A DNA stretch of 12,401 nt from an uncultured Collinsella sp. (GCA_900551205.1 URUW01000036.1:1-12401), one strand, 5' to 3'. Counted from the stretch's first letter, positions 1 through 6,528 are shown. Notes: generated by a model not told the origin, from the sequence alone. Numbers and translations: made by a program.

Positions 1-159
1 GTGATGCGGCGGGTTGCCGATCTCCTCAGTCGAGGTCGCAGCAGAATCAATGACGAACTCCGCCTCGCGCCCGGCACGGCGCACCAGCTCAGTAAACACC
101 GACTCAGCCATCGTCGAGCGGCAGATATTCCCATGGCAGATAAACAGTACGCGTTGCAT
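1..159 (-). CDS. Low-molecular-weight protein tyrosine phosphatase family protein, partial (N-terminal 53 residues)
   Basis: The reading frame begins at ATG 159-157 and runs off the left edge, giving 53 residues. It opens with MQRVLFICHGNICRSTMAES, the phosphate-binding loop of the low-molecular-weight tyrosine phosphatase family: C-x5-R-S with nucleophile Cys8 and Arg14, directly after the first beta strand. Family members are about 140-160 residues, so two thirds, including the distal catalytic Asp-Pro pair, lie outside the window. An AGGAAA ribosome site stands about six bases before the ATG. The gene follows the MFS gene on the same strand with a 48-base gap, so the two may share a transcript. 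In bacteria such proteins dephosphorylate phosphotyrosine in cytoplasmic or surface-polysaccharide signalling proteins; arsenate reductases share the fold, so the substrate stays open. The family call is firm. Confidence 0.88.
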   Translation of the reverse strand, partial: MQRVLFICHGNICRSTMAESVFTELVRRAGREAEFVIDSAATSTEEIGNPPHH

Positions 160-207
160 GCGCGGTTTCCTTTCGATCATCATCGAGCTCGAGCATCGCA
201 TCTACGC

Positions 208-1443
208 CTACGCCCTCGCCCGCTTGCGCTCCCAAAGTGCCAGCTTAATCGTCACCAGCGTAAGCGCCCAGGCCACAAGCGAGAACACGGCGCCCACGGC
301 GCCCACGTGTGCAATGCCAATGCTGCTCACCACGGCTCCGCCTACCGCGGTGCCAAACGAAATGCCGACGTTAAACGCCATGGGCTCAACCGAACTTGCG
401 AGTACCATCGACTTGGGGTGGCGGCTGCGTGCCACGTCCATAAAGTGCGTGATGCACGACACCGAGAACAGGTACATGAGCAGCGCCAAGCTAAAGACAA
501 AGACCAGCGCGAGCGGCATGGTGCCGCTCACAGCAAACAGCCCGAGTAACGCCGCAGCCTGCAACACAAACGTCACAAGCAGCGCCTTCATGCCAAAGCG
601 TGCATCGATCCATCCGCCCAGGATGTTCGAGATCAGGCAGAACACGCCGTAGGCCATAAGCGTGGTGCTCGCCTGAACGGTGCCCATACCCAGCACCTGC
701 TCAAGATAAGGCGTCACGTAGCCGTAGAACACATAGACCGAGCCTACGCCAAACAAAAAGATGAGCATGCCGGTGATGATGCTCGGCTCGCGCAGCAGAC
801 CCGCCTGCTCGCGAAAGGTGGCAGGCTCGTCGGTTTGCCCAGCGCGCGGCATAAACGCCACGAGCGCTCCGCAGATCAGAACGGCAAAGGTCAGCGTGCC
901 GTACATGGCCACGTGCCAGTCGAGCGTGTCGGCCACGAACTTGCCAATCGAAGTGACAAAGACCATTGCCACGGAAAACGCACCATATACCACCGAGATG
1001 GCAAGCGAAGTTTGCTGCGGGGACAGCAGCTCGGGGATGTACGTCACGCCCACGGCGAGCAGTGCGCCCGAGACAGAGCCCAGGATAATGCGCGAGATAA
1101 ACAGTACCTGGAAGTTGGGCGCCAACGCCATGACCAGGTTGCCGAGCACAAAGACAATGCTGTAGCACACGAGCAGCTGGTAGCGGCGGAACCGCCCCGT
1201 GCTGAGCGCGAGCACCGGCGTGGCGATAGCGTAGACCAGCGCGAACACGCTGATGAGCTGACCCGCGGTGGCAAGCGATATGCCGAGTTCCGTTGCCAAG
1301 TCGCTTTCGATACCGATGACCACGAACTCGGTGCAGCCGAGCGAGAATCCCAACAGCACGAGCAGCGCCAGGCAGAGCTTGGTGCGCGCGGGGGAGAGTG
1401 CGGCGGCGGTTGACTTACTTTTAGGCGTGGTTGCGGCGGTCAA
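208..1443 (-). CDS. MFS transporter, DHA1 (AraJ-like) drug/sugar efflux family
   Basis: A protein of about 411 residues with twelve predicted membrane helices, starting with a short polar tail (about 20 residues) and then LALLVLLGFSLGCTEFVVIG, typical of the AraJ/YdhP/PbuE branch of the DHA1 family, whose members export drugs, sugars, purines or metabolites by proton antiport. The Cys-Thr-Glu-Phe stretch in helix 1 and the GRFRRYQLL loop between helices 2 and 3 (a shortened motif A) fit. The C-terminal tail ends in basic residues (LWERKRARA), as expected for an inside tail. I chose the TTG at 1443-1441 as start because GGAGTG lies about eight bases before it; an upstream TTG at 1491 and a GTG at 1452 are also in frame but have poorer ribosome sites. 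The gene is divergent from the prFMN-related cluster, so shared control with it is possible. The substrate cannot be read from the sequence. Confidence 0.87.
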   Translation of the reverse strand: MTAATTPKSKSTAAALSPARTKLCLALLVLLGFSLGCTEFVVIGIESDLATELGISLATAGQLISVFALVYAIATPVLALSTGRFRRYQLLVCYSIVFVLGNLVMALAPNFQVLFISRIILGSVSGALLAVGVTYIPELLSPQQTSLAISVVYGAFSVAMVFVTSIGKFVADTLDWHVAMYGTLTFAVLICGALVAFMPRAGQTDEPATFREQAGLLREPSIITGMLIFLFGVGSVYVFYGYVTPYLEQVLGMGTVQASTTLMAYGVFCLISNILGGWIDARFGMKALLVTFVLQAAALLGLFAVSGTMPLALVFVFSLALLMYLFSVSCITHFMDVARSRHPKSMVLASSVEPMAFNVGISFGTAVGGAVVSSIGIAHVGAVGAVFSLVAWALTLVTIKLALWERKRARA

Positions 1444-1473
1444 GGTTGTCACTCCAATGTCGCATGAATAAGC

Positions 1474-1486
1474 GGGATTCAATCCC
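1474..1486. promoter_or_regulatory. 13-base palindrome before the MFS gene, candidate operator
   Basis: GGGATT-C-AATCCC is a perfect odd palindrome located 31 bases upstream of the chosen MFS start, in the divergent region. Its position suits a repressor site controlling the MFS gene. No regulator is identified; the call rests on symmetry and position only. Confidence 0.3.
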
Positions 1487-1523
1487 TGCAACTCTAACAG
1501 AATGTGTCAGGTGCCTGCCTCCT

Positions 1524-1552
1524 TTGTCGCAGGTTGCGCTTGCCTGTATAGT
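1524..1552 (+). promoter_or_regulatory. Sigma70-type promoter for the LpdD-Nudix fusion gene
   Basis: TTGTCG (1524-1529) and TATAGT (1547-1552) are separated by 17 bases. Predicted transcription start is near 1558-1560, giving a leader of about 45 bases before the ATG at 1605. The -10 hexamer lies inside a perfect inverted repeat (1543-1563), so the promoter is probably regulated. Confidence 0.5.
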
Positions 1553-1563
1553 CGCAATACAGG
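1543..1563. promoter_or_regulatory. Inverted repeat over the -10 region, candidate operator
   Basis: CCTGTAT (1543-1549) and ATACAGG (1557-1563) are perfectly complementary with a 7-base spacer. The repeat covers the -10 box and predicted start site of the fusion gene, the classic place for a repressor. The TGTAT/ATACA arms resemble those of several GntR/TetR-type operators in general form, but no such regulator is encoded here. The neighbouring MerR gene would prefer a site between -35 and -10, so it is not an obvious partner. Confidence 0.45.
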
Positions 1564-1604
1564 TGAAGATGGTCTCAGGTACATCGCGGGCGACAGGAGA
1601 TCCC

Positions 1605-2552
1605 ATGGGTATGCACACGACAAAGGTTGCAGTGGGCGAGGGCAAGTTTACGCTCGAGGCCCAGCTGACGGTGACGCCGCGAGGCATGGCGGTCTACGCC
1701 TGCTCGCCGGAGTTCGCGCACCTGGGCGCCACGGCGCAGGCCATTCCTCGCCCCGAGCCCGGCCGTACGGCGACGGTGAGCATCCTGGCCGTTCCGTGCC
1801 ATCGAGACGAGATCCCGGCGCACGATATTGCGGCGGCGCTGGCCACGCGCTTTGGCGTGCCGGTAGTTGCAAGCACGGGTTTTCATGTGGAGAACGCGAC
1901 CGCGGACGACTTGCGGCGCATGCTCGATACCACCAAGGAACTCATCGCCGCGCTCGAGGAGGCCGCAGCCCGCATTCTGCGCGCCGGCTGGGATGAGGGC
2001 GGCGCAGGCGCCGAGGTCGTGGCGGTCGATGCCGCGACCGGCGAGGCGCTTGGCCCCGTCGACCGCATCGAGGCCCATACCGGCGAGGGTATCCTGCATC
2101 AGGCATTTCTGACGCTTCTGGTCGAGGGCCAGGGCGAAGACGCGCGCCTGCTGCTCTGTCGTCGCAGTCCGCTCAAACGCCTGTGGGGCGGGGTGCTGGC
2201 CGATAGCTGTGCCGGCCATCCGCTCCCCGGGGAAGACGTCGCGGCCGCCACGGCACGTCGCATCAACGAAGAGCTTGGCATCACGCGCGAGCCCGATCAG
2301 CTCAAGCACCTCGGACACGTGGTGTACCGCGAGGACCACGGCGACGGCCGCTGCGAGTGCGAATGGTGCGAGGTCTACCTTGCCCATGTTGAGCCGGGCG
2401 AGCTGCATATCAACCAAGAGGAGATCTCGGAAGTGCGCCGCGTGGCCCCGTCCGAGCTTAAAGGCTACCTGCAGGGTCACCCCGAGCAGCTGGCCCCCTG
2501 GCTCCGCGAGGCCCTCAGCGACCCATCCATCCGTACGGATCTCGCTATGTGA
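1605..2552 (+). CDS. LpdD-like prFMN-associated domain fused to an IPP-isomerase-like Nudix domain
   Basis: A 315-residue two-domain protein. Residues about 5-120 resemble LpdD, the small protein encoded beside lpdB in gallate-decarboxylase loci and linked to prenylated flavin handling: conserved-looking features are H39-LGA, H66-RDE and GFHVENAT (92-99). Residues about 145-310 align with type 1 isopentenyl diphosphate isomerase: H158 and H165 (seven apart, as His25/His32 of E. coli Idi), GHP with H205, the Nudix box from G204 to I226 (G-x5-E, RRINEELGI), Y241, the E251-x-E253 pair and W299. The isomerase cysteine that should precede GHP is Ala203; Cys202 is one place too early (SCAGHP). Start: AGGAG five bases before ATG 1605, about 45 bases after a good promoter; a second ATG is two codons later. 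The stop codon lies in a dispersed palindrome. Placement before the transporter-UbiD-UbiX genes supports a role in prFMN supply. Fold assignments are recalled rather than searched; activity as isomerase or hydrolase is unknown. Confidence 0.82.
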   Translation: MGMHTTKVAVGEGKFTLEAQLTVTPRGMAVYACSPEFAHLGATAQAIPRPEPGRTATVSILAVPCHRDEIPAHDIAAALATRFGVPVVASTGFHVENATADDLRRMLDTTKELIAALEEAAARILRAGWDEGGAGAEVVAVDAATGEALGPVDRIEAHTGEGILHQAFLTLLVEGQGEDARLLLCRRSPLKRLWGGVLADSCAGHPLPGEDVAAATARRINEELGITREPDQLKHLGHVVYREDHGDGRCECEWCEVYLAHVEPGELHINQEEISEVRRVAPSELKGYLQGHPEQLAPWLREALSDPSIRTDLAM

Positions 2553-2578
2553 AACAAAAGACAGTCCCTTTGCCACAT
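2547..2578. repeat. Degenerate copy of a dispersed TGTGACAAAGGGA-type palindrome
   Basis: The right arm TCCCTTTGCCACAT (2565-2578) closely matches those of the elements at 7453-7483 and 8925-8957 (TCCCTTTGTCACAT, TCCCTTTGTTACAT). The left arm is decayed (ATGTG, then AAACAAAAGA). The TGA of the preceding gene is inside the left arm, so the element now supplies the last codon and the stop. Confidence 0.5.
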
Positions 2579-2580
2579 CC

Positions 2581-2648
2581 AAACCGTCACAACATTCGAT
2601 GAAAATCTCGAAATCGAGGAAAAGCGTCGAATGTTGTGACGGTTTTTG
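2581..2648. repeat. Perfect 19-base inverted repeat, possible terminator or miniature element
   Basis: AAACCGTCACAACATTCGA (2581-2599) is exactly complementary to TCGAATGTTGTGACGGTTT (2627-2645). The 27-base interval carries its own small hairpin, CTCGA-AA-TCGAG (2607-2618). The right arm runs into five T residues (2643-2647), so the RNA could act as an intrinsic terminator for the fusion gene 29 bases upstream. The near-perfect symmetry with A/T-rich inner sequence also fits a small palindromic mobile element. Only one copy is in the window. Confidence 0.55.
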
Positions 2649-2712
2649 CCCAGAGGATCGCTTCTCATCCAAAAATCCCGCTTGACTGTATTGCCACAAC
2701 ACAGCGCAACGT

Positions 2713-2743
2713 AAGGGGTGTCCGATAACGGGCGCCCCTTTTT
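2713..2743 (+). terminator. Rho-independent terminator or leader attenuator before the SLC13 gene
   Basis: AAGGGGTGTCCG (2713-2724), loop ATAA, and CGGGCGCCCCTT (2729-2740) form a 12-pair stem with two G-U pairs, followed by a T run (2739-2743). By shape it is a strong intrinsic terminator. It lies 53 bases before the transporter ATG and 160 bases after the fusion gene stop, so it either ends the upstream transcript or acts as an attenuator in the transporter leader. A TTGACT stands at 2682-2687 but has no convincing -10 partner. Confidence 0.6.
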
Positions 2744-2796
2744 AAGTGGCAACGTGGCCGCGAATCCGGAGCGCCCCCAACAAGAAAGGTGGGGAG

Positions 2797-4254
2797 ATGG
2801 AAGCGGAAAAGAAGGCGTTTAAGATCACCAAGCGCGAAATTGGCTTTGTGCTGGGTATCGTCGTCTTTTTGCTGGTGAAGTTTCTTCCTTTGGCGGAGCT
2901 GAGCTCGACGGTCGAGCTCACGGTCGGCGGTCAGACCTGTCTGGCACTGACGCTCGCCACGGTGGTGTTCTGGGCATGCGGTGTGGCGCAGCCGGGCTTT
3001 GTGGGCCTGCTCTATTGCGCGCTGCTCGTTCTATTCAAGGTGTGCGTGGACGACACGGGCGCCGCGAGCATCTCGGCGACGGTCGCCTCCACGTTTAGCT
3101 CGTGGACCAAAGCCACCATGTGGCTCGTCATTGGTGCCTACCTCATCGCCAGCGCGGTCAAGGAGTCGGGCCTGGGCGAGCGCATCGCCTATGCGTTTAT
3201 GCTCAAGTTCGTGCGCGACGCCAAGTCGCTCATCATCTCGATCTTCGCGCTCACCTTTGTGCTGTCGCTGCTGATCCCGCATCCGTTCCCCCGCGCCTTC
3301 CTCATCCTCGCCGTCGTCTCGGTCATCGCCGAGTCCGCCGGCTACGGTGACGACGACAAGGGTAAGCTCGGCTTCCTCGTGTTTGCCGCTGCTGCCCCGG
3401 GCTCCATGTTCTTCCTGACGGGCGACTCCACACTCAACCCGCTCGTCGCGCAGTACAGCGCCGAGGCCGGCGGCATGAGCCCGTCCTTCGTCGACTGGTT
3501 CCTGTACATGAGCGTGCCCATGCTGGTCGCGCTGCTGTGCACCCTGTTCCTGGGCCTCTTCTTCTTTAAGCCCAGCAAGGAGCTCGTTTACGATCGCGAG
3601 CAGATCGTGGCCAAGCAGGCCGCGCTCGGCAAGCTCTCCGTCAAGGAGATCCGCACCGTCGTGTGGCTTGTCATCGCCATCGCGCTGTGGCTCACCGTCT
3701 CGGGCGATTACATCGGCTGGGTGACGCTTGCCATCGGCGTCTCTCTCGCCATGCCCATCATCGGCGAGGTCCTCACTCCCGCCAGCTGGAACGCTGTCGA
3801 CATCAAGTCCCTCATGTTCCTGACGGCCGCCATGGCCGTGGGCTCCGTGGGCGGTGCCACCGGCATGAACGCCTGGATCGCCGACGTTGTGCTTCCCAGC
3901 TCCGTGCCCGAGAACATCTTCCTGTTCGCCCTGCTTGTCGCCGCGCTCTCCATGATCATCCACATGTTCATGGGCTCGGTCATGGCCGTGCTCGGTGTGT
4001 GCGTGCCGGCGTTCATCAGCTTCGCGGCCGGCTCCAGCGTAAGCCCGCTTGCCGTGGCGCTCATCGTCTTCACGTCCATCAACATCCACTACATCCTGCC
4101 GTTCCACAACCTGCCGATCCTTATCGGCGAGGGCAAGGACGCCGGCGGCTACACCTCCAAAGAGGCCATGCGCATGGGTATTCCCCTCACCGCGGTCGTC
4201 TTTATCGTCGTGCTGGTCGAGGCCGCCTGGTTGCAGCTCTTTGGCCTGATGTAA
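2797..4254 (+). CDS. SLC13/DASS-type anion transporter
   Basis: A very hydrophobic protein of 485 residues with about 11-13 membrane segments in two halves joined by a charged cytoplasmic loop near residues 255-285, the layout of sodium-coupled di- and tricarboxylate carriers (DASS; CitT, TtdT and VcINDY relatives). Length is usual for the family. The two Ser-Asn-Thr sodium and substrate motifs are not intact: the first position reads IPHPFPRAF (160-168), followed by TGDSTLNP (208-215), and the second half has HMFMGSVMAVLG (389-400) and SINIHYILPFHNLP (427-440). The ligand or ion may therefore differ from classical members. Start: AAAGGTGGGG precedes ATG 2797; an in-frame GTG at 2746 sits inside the terminator region and is unlikely. 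It lies 142 bases before the UbiD gene, so import of an aromatic carboxylate is a reasonable inference, though not visible from sequence. Confidence 0.8.
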   Translation: MEAEKKAFKITKREIGFVLGIVVFLLVKFLPLAELSSTVELTVGGQTCLALTLATVVFWACGVAQPGFVGLLYCALLVLFKVCVDDTGAASISATVASTFSSWTKATMWLVIGAYLIASAVKESGLGERIAYAFMLKFVRDAKSLIISIFALTFVLSLLIPHPFPRAFLILAVVSVIAESAGYGDDDKGKLGFLVFAAAAPGSMFFLTGDSTLNPLVAQYSAEAGGMSPSFVDWFLYMSVPMLVALLCTLFLGLFFFKPSKELVYDREQIVAKQAALGKLSVKEIRTVVWLVIAIALWLTVSGDYIGWVTLAIGVSLAMPIIGEVLTPASWNAVDIKSLMFLTAAMAVGSVGGATGMNAWIADVVLPSSVPENIFLFALLVAALSMIIHMFMGSVMAVLGVCVPAFISFAAGSSVSPLAVALIVFTSINIHYILPFHNLPILIGEGKDAGGYTSKEAMRMGIPLTAVVFIVVLVEAAWLQLFGLM

Positions 4255-4259
4255 GCAGT

Positions 4260-4306
4260 CGAGTGCTTGGCTGTAATTAGCCGAGTGCTTGAACTGCGAG
4301 TGCCCG
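4260..4306 (+). repeat. Short CGAGTGC direct repeats and small hairpin after the transporter gene
   Basis: CGAGTGCTTG occurs at 4260-4269 and 4282-4291, exactly 22 bases apart, and a third related copy CGAGTGCCCG lies at 4297-4306. Between the first two, CTTGGCT (4266-4272) and AGCCGAG (4279-4285) can pair with one T-G wobble. These could be regulator sites for the UbiD gene or a simple local duplication. No convincing promoter was found beside them. Confidence 0.3.
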
Positions 4307-4348
4307 AGCGCCCCATCTATGAGCGCTGCGGCCCCATTACGTTACCAA

Positions 4349-4374
4349 GCCCGGCGGCATCCTCGCCGCCGGGC
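4349..4374 (+). promoter_or_regulatory. Perfect GC hairpin in the leader of the UbiD gene
   Basis: GCCCGGCGGC (4349-4358) and GCCGCCGGGC (4365-4374) form a perfect 10-pair stem with a 6-base loop, ending ten bases before the AAAGGAG ribosome site. No T run follows, so it is not a typical intrinsic terminator. It may be a 5' stabiliser or processing site that sets the mRNA level of the decarboxylase apart from that of the transporter. Confidence 0.45.
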
Positions 4375-4396
4375 ACTCTCCCGAAAGGAGCATGCT

Positions 4397-5884
4397 ATGT
4401 CCACTACCGATGCTTCCCAGATCCACGACCTGCGCTCCGCGCTCGACTTTTTGCGCGAGATGCCGGGCCAGCTGCTCGAGACCGACACTCAGGTCGATCC
4501 CGATGCCGAGGTCTCGGGCGTCTACCGTCACGTCGGCGCCGGCGGCACCGTTATGCGCCCGACCAAAGAGGGTCCGGCGATGGTCTTCAACAACGTCAAG
4601 GGCTTTGACGATGCCAAAGTCTGCATCGGCATGCTTGCCAGCCGCAAGCGCGTTGCCGCCCTGCTCGACCTGGACGAGGAGCACCTGGGCCTCGAGATCG
4701 GCAAGCGCTTCGAGAACCTGATCGCGCCCGAGCAGATCGCCGAGGGTGCGCACGTCGACTGTCAGGAGGTCGTGTACAAGGCGACCGACGAGGGCTTTGA
4801 CCTGCGCAAGATCGTTCCCGCTCCTACCAACACGCCCGTCGACGGCGGCCCCTACATCACCATGGGCCTCGCCTACGGCACGAGCCCCGACGGCTCCCAG
4901 TCCGACGTGACCATCCACCGTTTCTCCTGCGTCGACAAGGACAAGCTCGCCATGTGGATTACCCCCGGCAGCCGTCACCTGGGCGCGTTCTTTGACGAGT
5001 ACTGCCAGCGTGGCGAGGATATGCCCATCTCCATCTCCATCGGTCTGGACCCCGCCGTGTACATGTGCTGCGGCTTCGAGGCTCCCACCACGCCGCTCGG
5101 CTTCAACGAGCTGCAGATCGCCGGTGCCCTGCGCGGCCACGCCGTCGAGCTTGCCGACTGCGTCACCGTTCCGCAGAAGTGCATTGCCAATGCCGAGTAC
5201 GTGCTCGAGGGCTACCTCATGCACGACGAGACCATCAACGAGGACGTCAACGGCCACGGCTACGCCATGCCCGAGTTCCCCGGCTACACCGGTGGCGCCA
5301 AGGTCTGCCCGGTGATCAAGATCACCGCCGTCACCACGCGCGTCAATCCCATCATGGAGAGCTGCATCGGTCCCTCGCACGAGCACGTGTCCATGGCCGG
5401 CATCCCCACCGAGGCATCCATCTACAAGATGGTCGAGACCGCCATCCCGGGCCGCCTGCTCAACGTCCACGCTGCCCCCTGCGGCGGCGGCAAGTTCGTT
5501 GCCATCATGCAGTTCAAGAAGTCGAGCAAAAATGACGAGGGCCGTCAGCGCAACGCCGCCATGCTCGCCTTCTCGGCATTCTCCGAGCTCAAGCACGTCA
5601 TCCTTGTTGACGAGGATGTCGATATCTTCGATATGAGCGACGTGATGTGGGCCATGACCACGCGCTTCCAGGCCGACGTGGACCTCATCACCATCCCCGG
5701 TTGCCACTGCCACGTGCTCGATCCGTCCAACGACCCCGCGTTCGACCCCACGATCCGCGAGCACGGCATCGCCTGCAAGGCCATCTTCGACTGCACGGTC
5801 CCGTTCGACCTCAAGAAGAACTTCATTCGCTCGCAGTTCATGGAGATCGACACAGACAAGTGGGCCAAGGAGATTGCTTTCTAG
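4397..5884 (+). CDS. lpdC: UbiD-family prFMN-dependent decarboxylase, gallate decarboxylase (LpdC) type
   Basis: A 495-residue enzyme, matching the roughly 490 residues of Lactiplantibacillus plantarum LpdC, with which it shares long stretches as I recall them: SGVYRHVGAGGTV (40-52), EGPAMVFNNVKGF (58-70), VVYKATDEGFD (125-135), GPSHEHVSMAGIPTEAS (325-341) and VDEDVDIFDMSDVMWAM (404-420). UbiD enzymes bind prFMN, Mn2+ and K+ and reversibly decarboxylate aromatic or acrylic acids. Candidate cofactor and catalytic residues are SDVTIHR (169-175, Arg175), His194 and the Glu pair in AEYVLEG (E267, E271), but I assign these by pattern only. LpdC acts on gallate and protocatechuate, giving pyrogallol and catechol; the substrate here is inferred. 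The start is set by AAAGGAG six bases before ATG 4397. UbiX follows after 33 bases, so the pair is almost certainly cotranscribed. Confidence 0.92.
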   Translation: MSTTDASQIHDLRSALDFLREMPGQLLETDTQVDPDAEVSGVYRHVGAGGTVMRPTKEGPAMVFNNVKGFDDAKVCIGMLASRKRVAALLDLDEEHLGLEIGKRFENLIAPEQIAEGAHVDCQEVVYKATDEGFDLRKIVPAPTNTPVDGGPYITMGLAYGTSPDGSQSDVTIHRFSCVDKDKLAMWITPGSRHLGAFFDEYCQRGEDMPISISIGLDPAVYMCCGFEAPTTPLGFNELQIAGALRGHAVELADCVTVPQKCIANAEYVLEGYLMHDETINEDVNGHGYAMPEFPGYTGGAKVCPVIKITAVTTRVNPIMESCIGPSHEHVSMAGIPTEASIYKMVETAIPGRLLNVHAAPCGGGKFVAIMQFKKSSKNDEGRQRNAAMLAFSAFSELKHVILVDEDVDIFDMSDVMWAMTTRFQADVDLITIPGCHCHVLDPSNDPAFDPTIREHGIACKAIFDCTVPFDLKKNFIRSQFMEIDTDKWAKEIAF

Positions 5885-5917
5885 TAAGTAGCCCTACCAA
5901 GTAGTTAAGGAGCCGTC

Positions 5918-6496
5918 ATGCCTGAGTCTTCTGTCCGTCCCCGTCGCATTGTCGTTGGCGTGTCTGGCGCCAGCGGTGTCGCGCTGGGCCTTGAGTGCCT
6001 CAAATGCCTGCGTCAGGCCGGTGCCGAGTCGGCGCTTGTCGTCACGCGCGGGGGAGAGATTACCATCGAGCAGGAGCTCGGCATGACGCTCGACGAGTTT
6101 GCGTGCCATGCCGATGTGGTCTACGACAACAAGAACATCGGCGCCGCCATCGCAAGCGGCACCTATCCGGTCGACGGCATGATCGTGGCGCCCTGCTCCA
6201 TGAAGACGCTCGCCGGCATCGCGAGCGGCTACAGCGAAAACCTGTTGCTGCGCGCGGCCGATGTTCAGATGAAAGAGCAGCGCCGCCTGGCGCTCATGGT
6301 GCGCGAGACGCCCTTCAGCGCCATTCACATCGACAACATGGCGCGCCTGGCGCGCGTGCCGGGCGTCATGCTCATGCCGCCCATGCTTACGTTTTACAAC
6401 GGCCCCGCCACGCTCGATGACGCGGTGCATCACATCGCCGCCAAGGCGCTCGAGGCCGTCGGCGTGTCATGTGCAAACTATAAGCGCTGGTCATAG
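5918..6496 (+). CDS. ubiX: UbiX-type flavin prenyltransferase (LpdB-like)
   Basis: A 192-residue cytoplasmic enzyme, the normal length for UbiX/LpdB. It joins a dimethylallyl group to FMN to make prFMN, the cofactor of the UbiD protein encoded just upstream. Family signatures are all present: GVSGASG (14-20) in the flavin-binding loop, VVTRGGE (41-47), APCSMKTLAGIASG (91-104), NLLLRAADVQMKE (108-120), RETPF (129-133), HIDNM (137-141) and FYNGP (159-163). Tyr160 and Lys176 sit 16 apart, like the Tyr and Arg that hold the dimethylallyl phosphate in E. coli UbiX. Start: AAGGAG five bases before ATG 5918. Its partner genes and the LpdD-like fusion upstream support a complete prFMN production and use module. 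Confidence is high for function; whether it takes the mono- or diphosphate is not visible. Confidence 0.94.
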   Translation: MPESSVRPRRIVVGVSGASGVALGLECLKCLRQAGAESALVVTRGGEITIEQELGMTLDEFACHADVVYDNKNIGAAIASGTYPVDGMIVAPCSMKTLAGIASGYSENLLLRAADVQMKEQRRLALMVRETPFSAIHIDNMARLARVPGVMLMPPMLTFYNGPATLDDAVHHIAAKALEAVGVSCANYKRWS

Positions 6497-6528
6497 GCGT
6501 CTTTAGGGTAGGATACGAGTAGTGTTTG

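Noticed and set aside
208..1443. MFS exporter as part of the prFMN cluster
   Set aside because: It is divergent, has a separate palindrome, and carries no feature pointing to aromatic substrates. Co-function cannot be excluded but is not supported.
1431..1604. Upstream in-frame extension of the fusion gene
   Set aside because: It would run through the promoter, the inverted repeat and the divergent MFS start; the extra residues resemble no domain and lack a ribosome site.
2713..2796. Riboswitch in the leader of the transporter
   Set aside because: Only one simple stem-loop with a T run is present, with no conserved aptamer core that I recognise.
3031..4107. Minus-strand open frame of 358 codons opposite the SLC13 gene
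   Set aside because: Extreme His, Asp, Glu, Gly and Arg content and no domain; a mirror of the membrane-protein gene.
4349..4374. Intrinsic terminator before the UbiD gene
   Set aside because: The stem is strong but is followed by ACTCTCCC and not by a T run, so it was recorded as a leader hairpin.
4337..5764. Long minus-strand open frame of 475 codons opposite the UbiD gene
   Set aside because: Its translation is rich in His, Gly, Asp, Val and Ala with no recognisable domain, as expected from the antisense of a GC-rich gene. The plus strand encodes an unmistakable UbiD protein.
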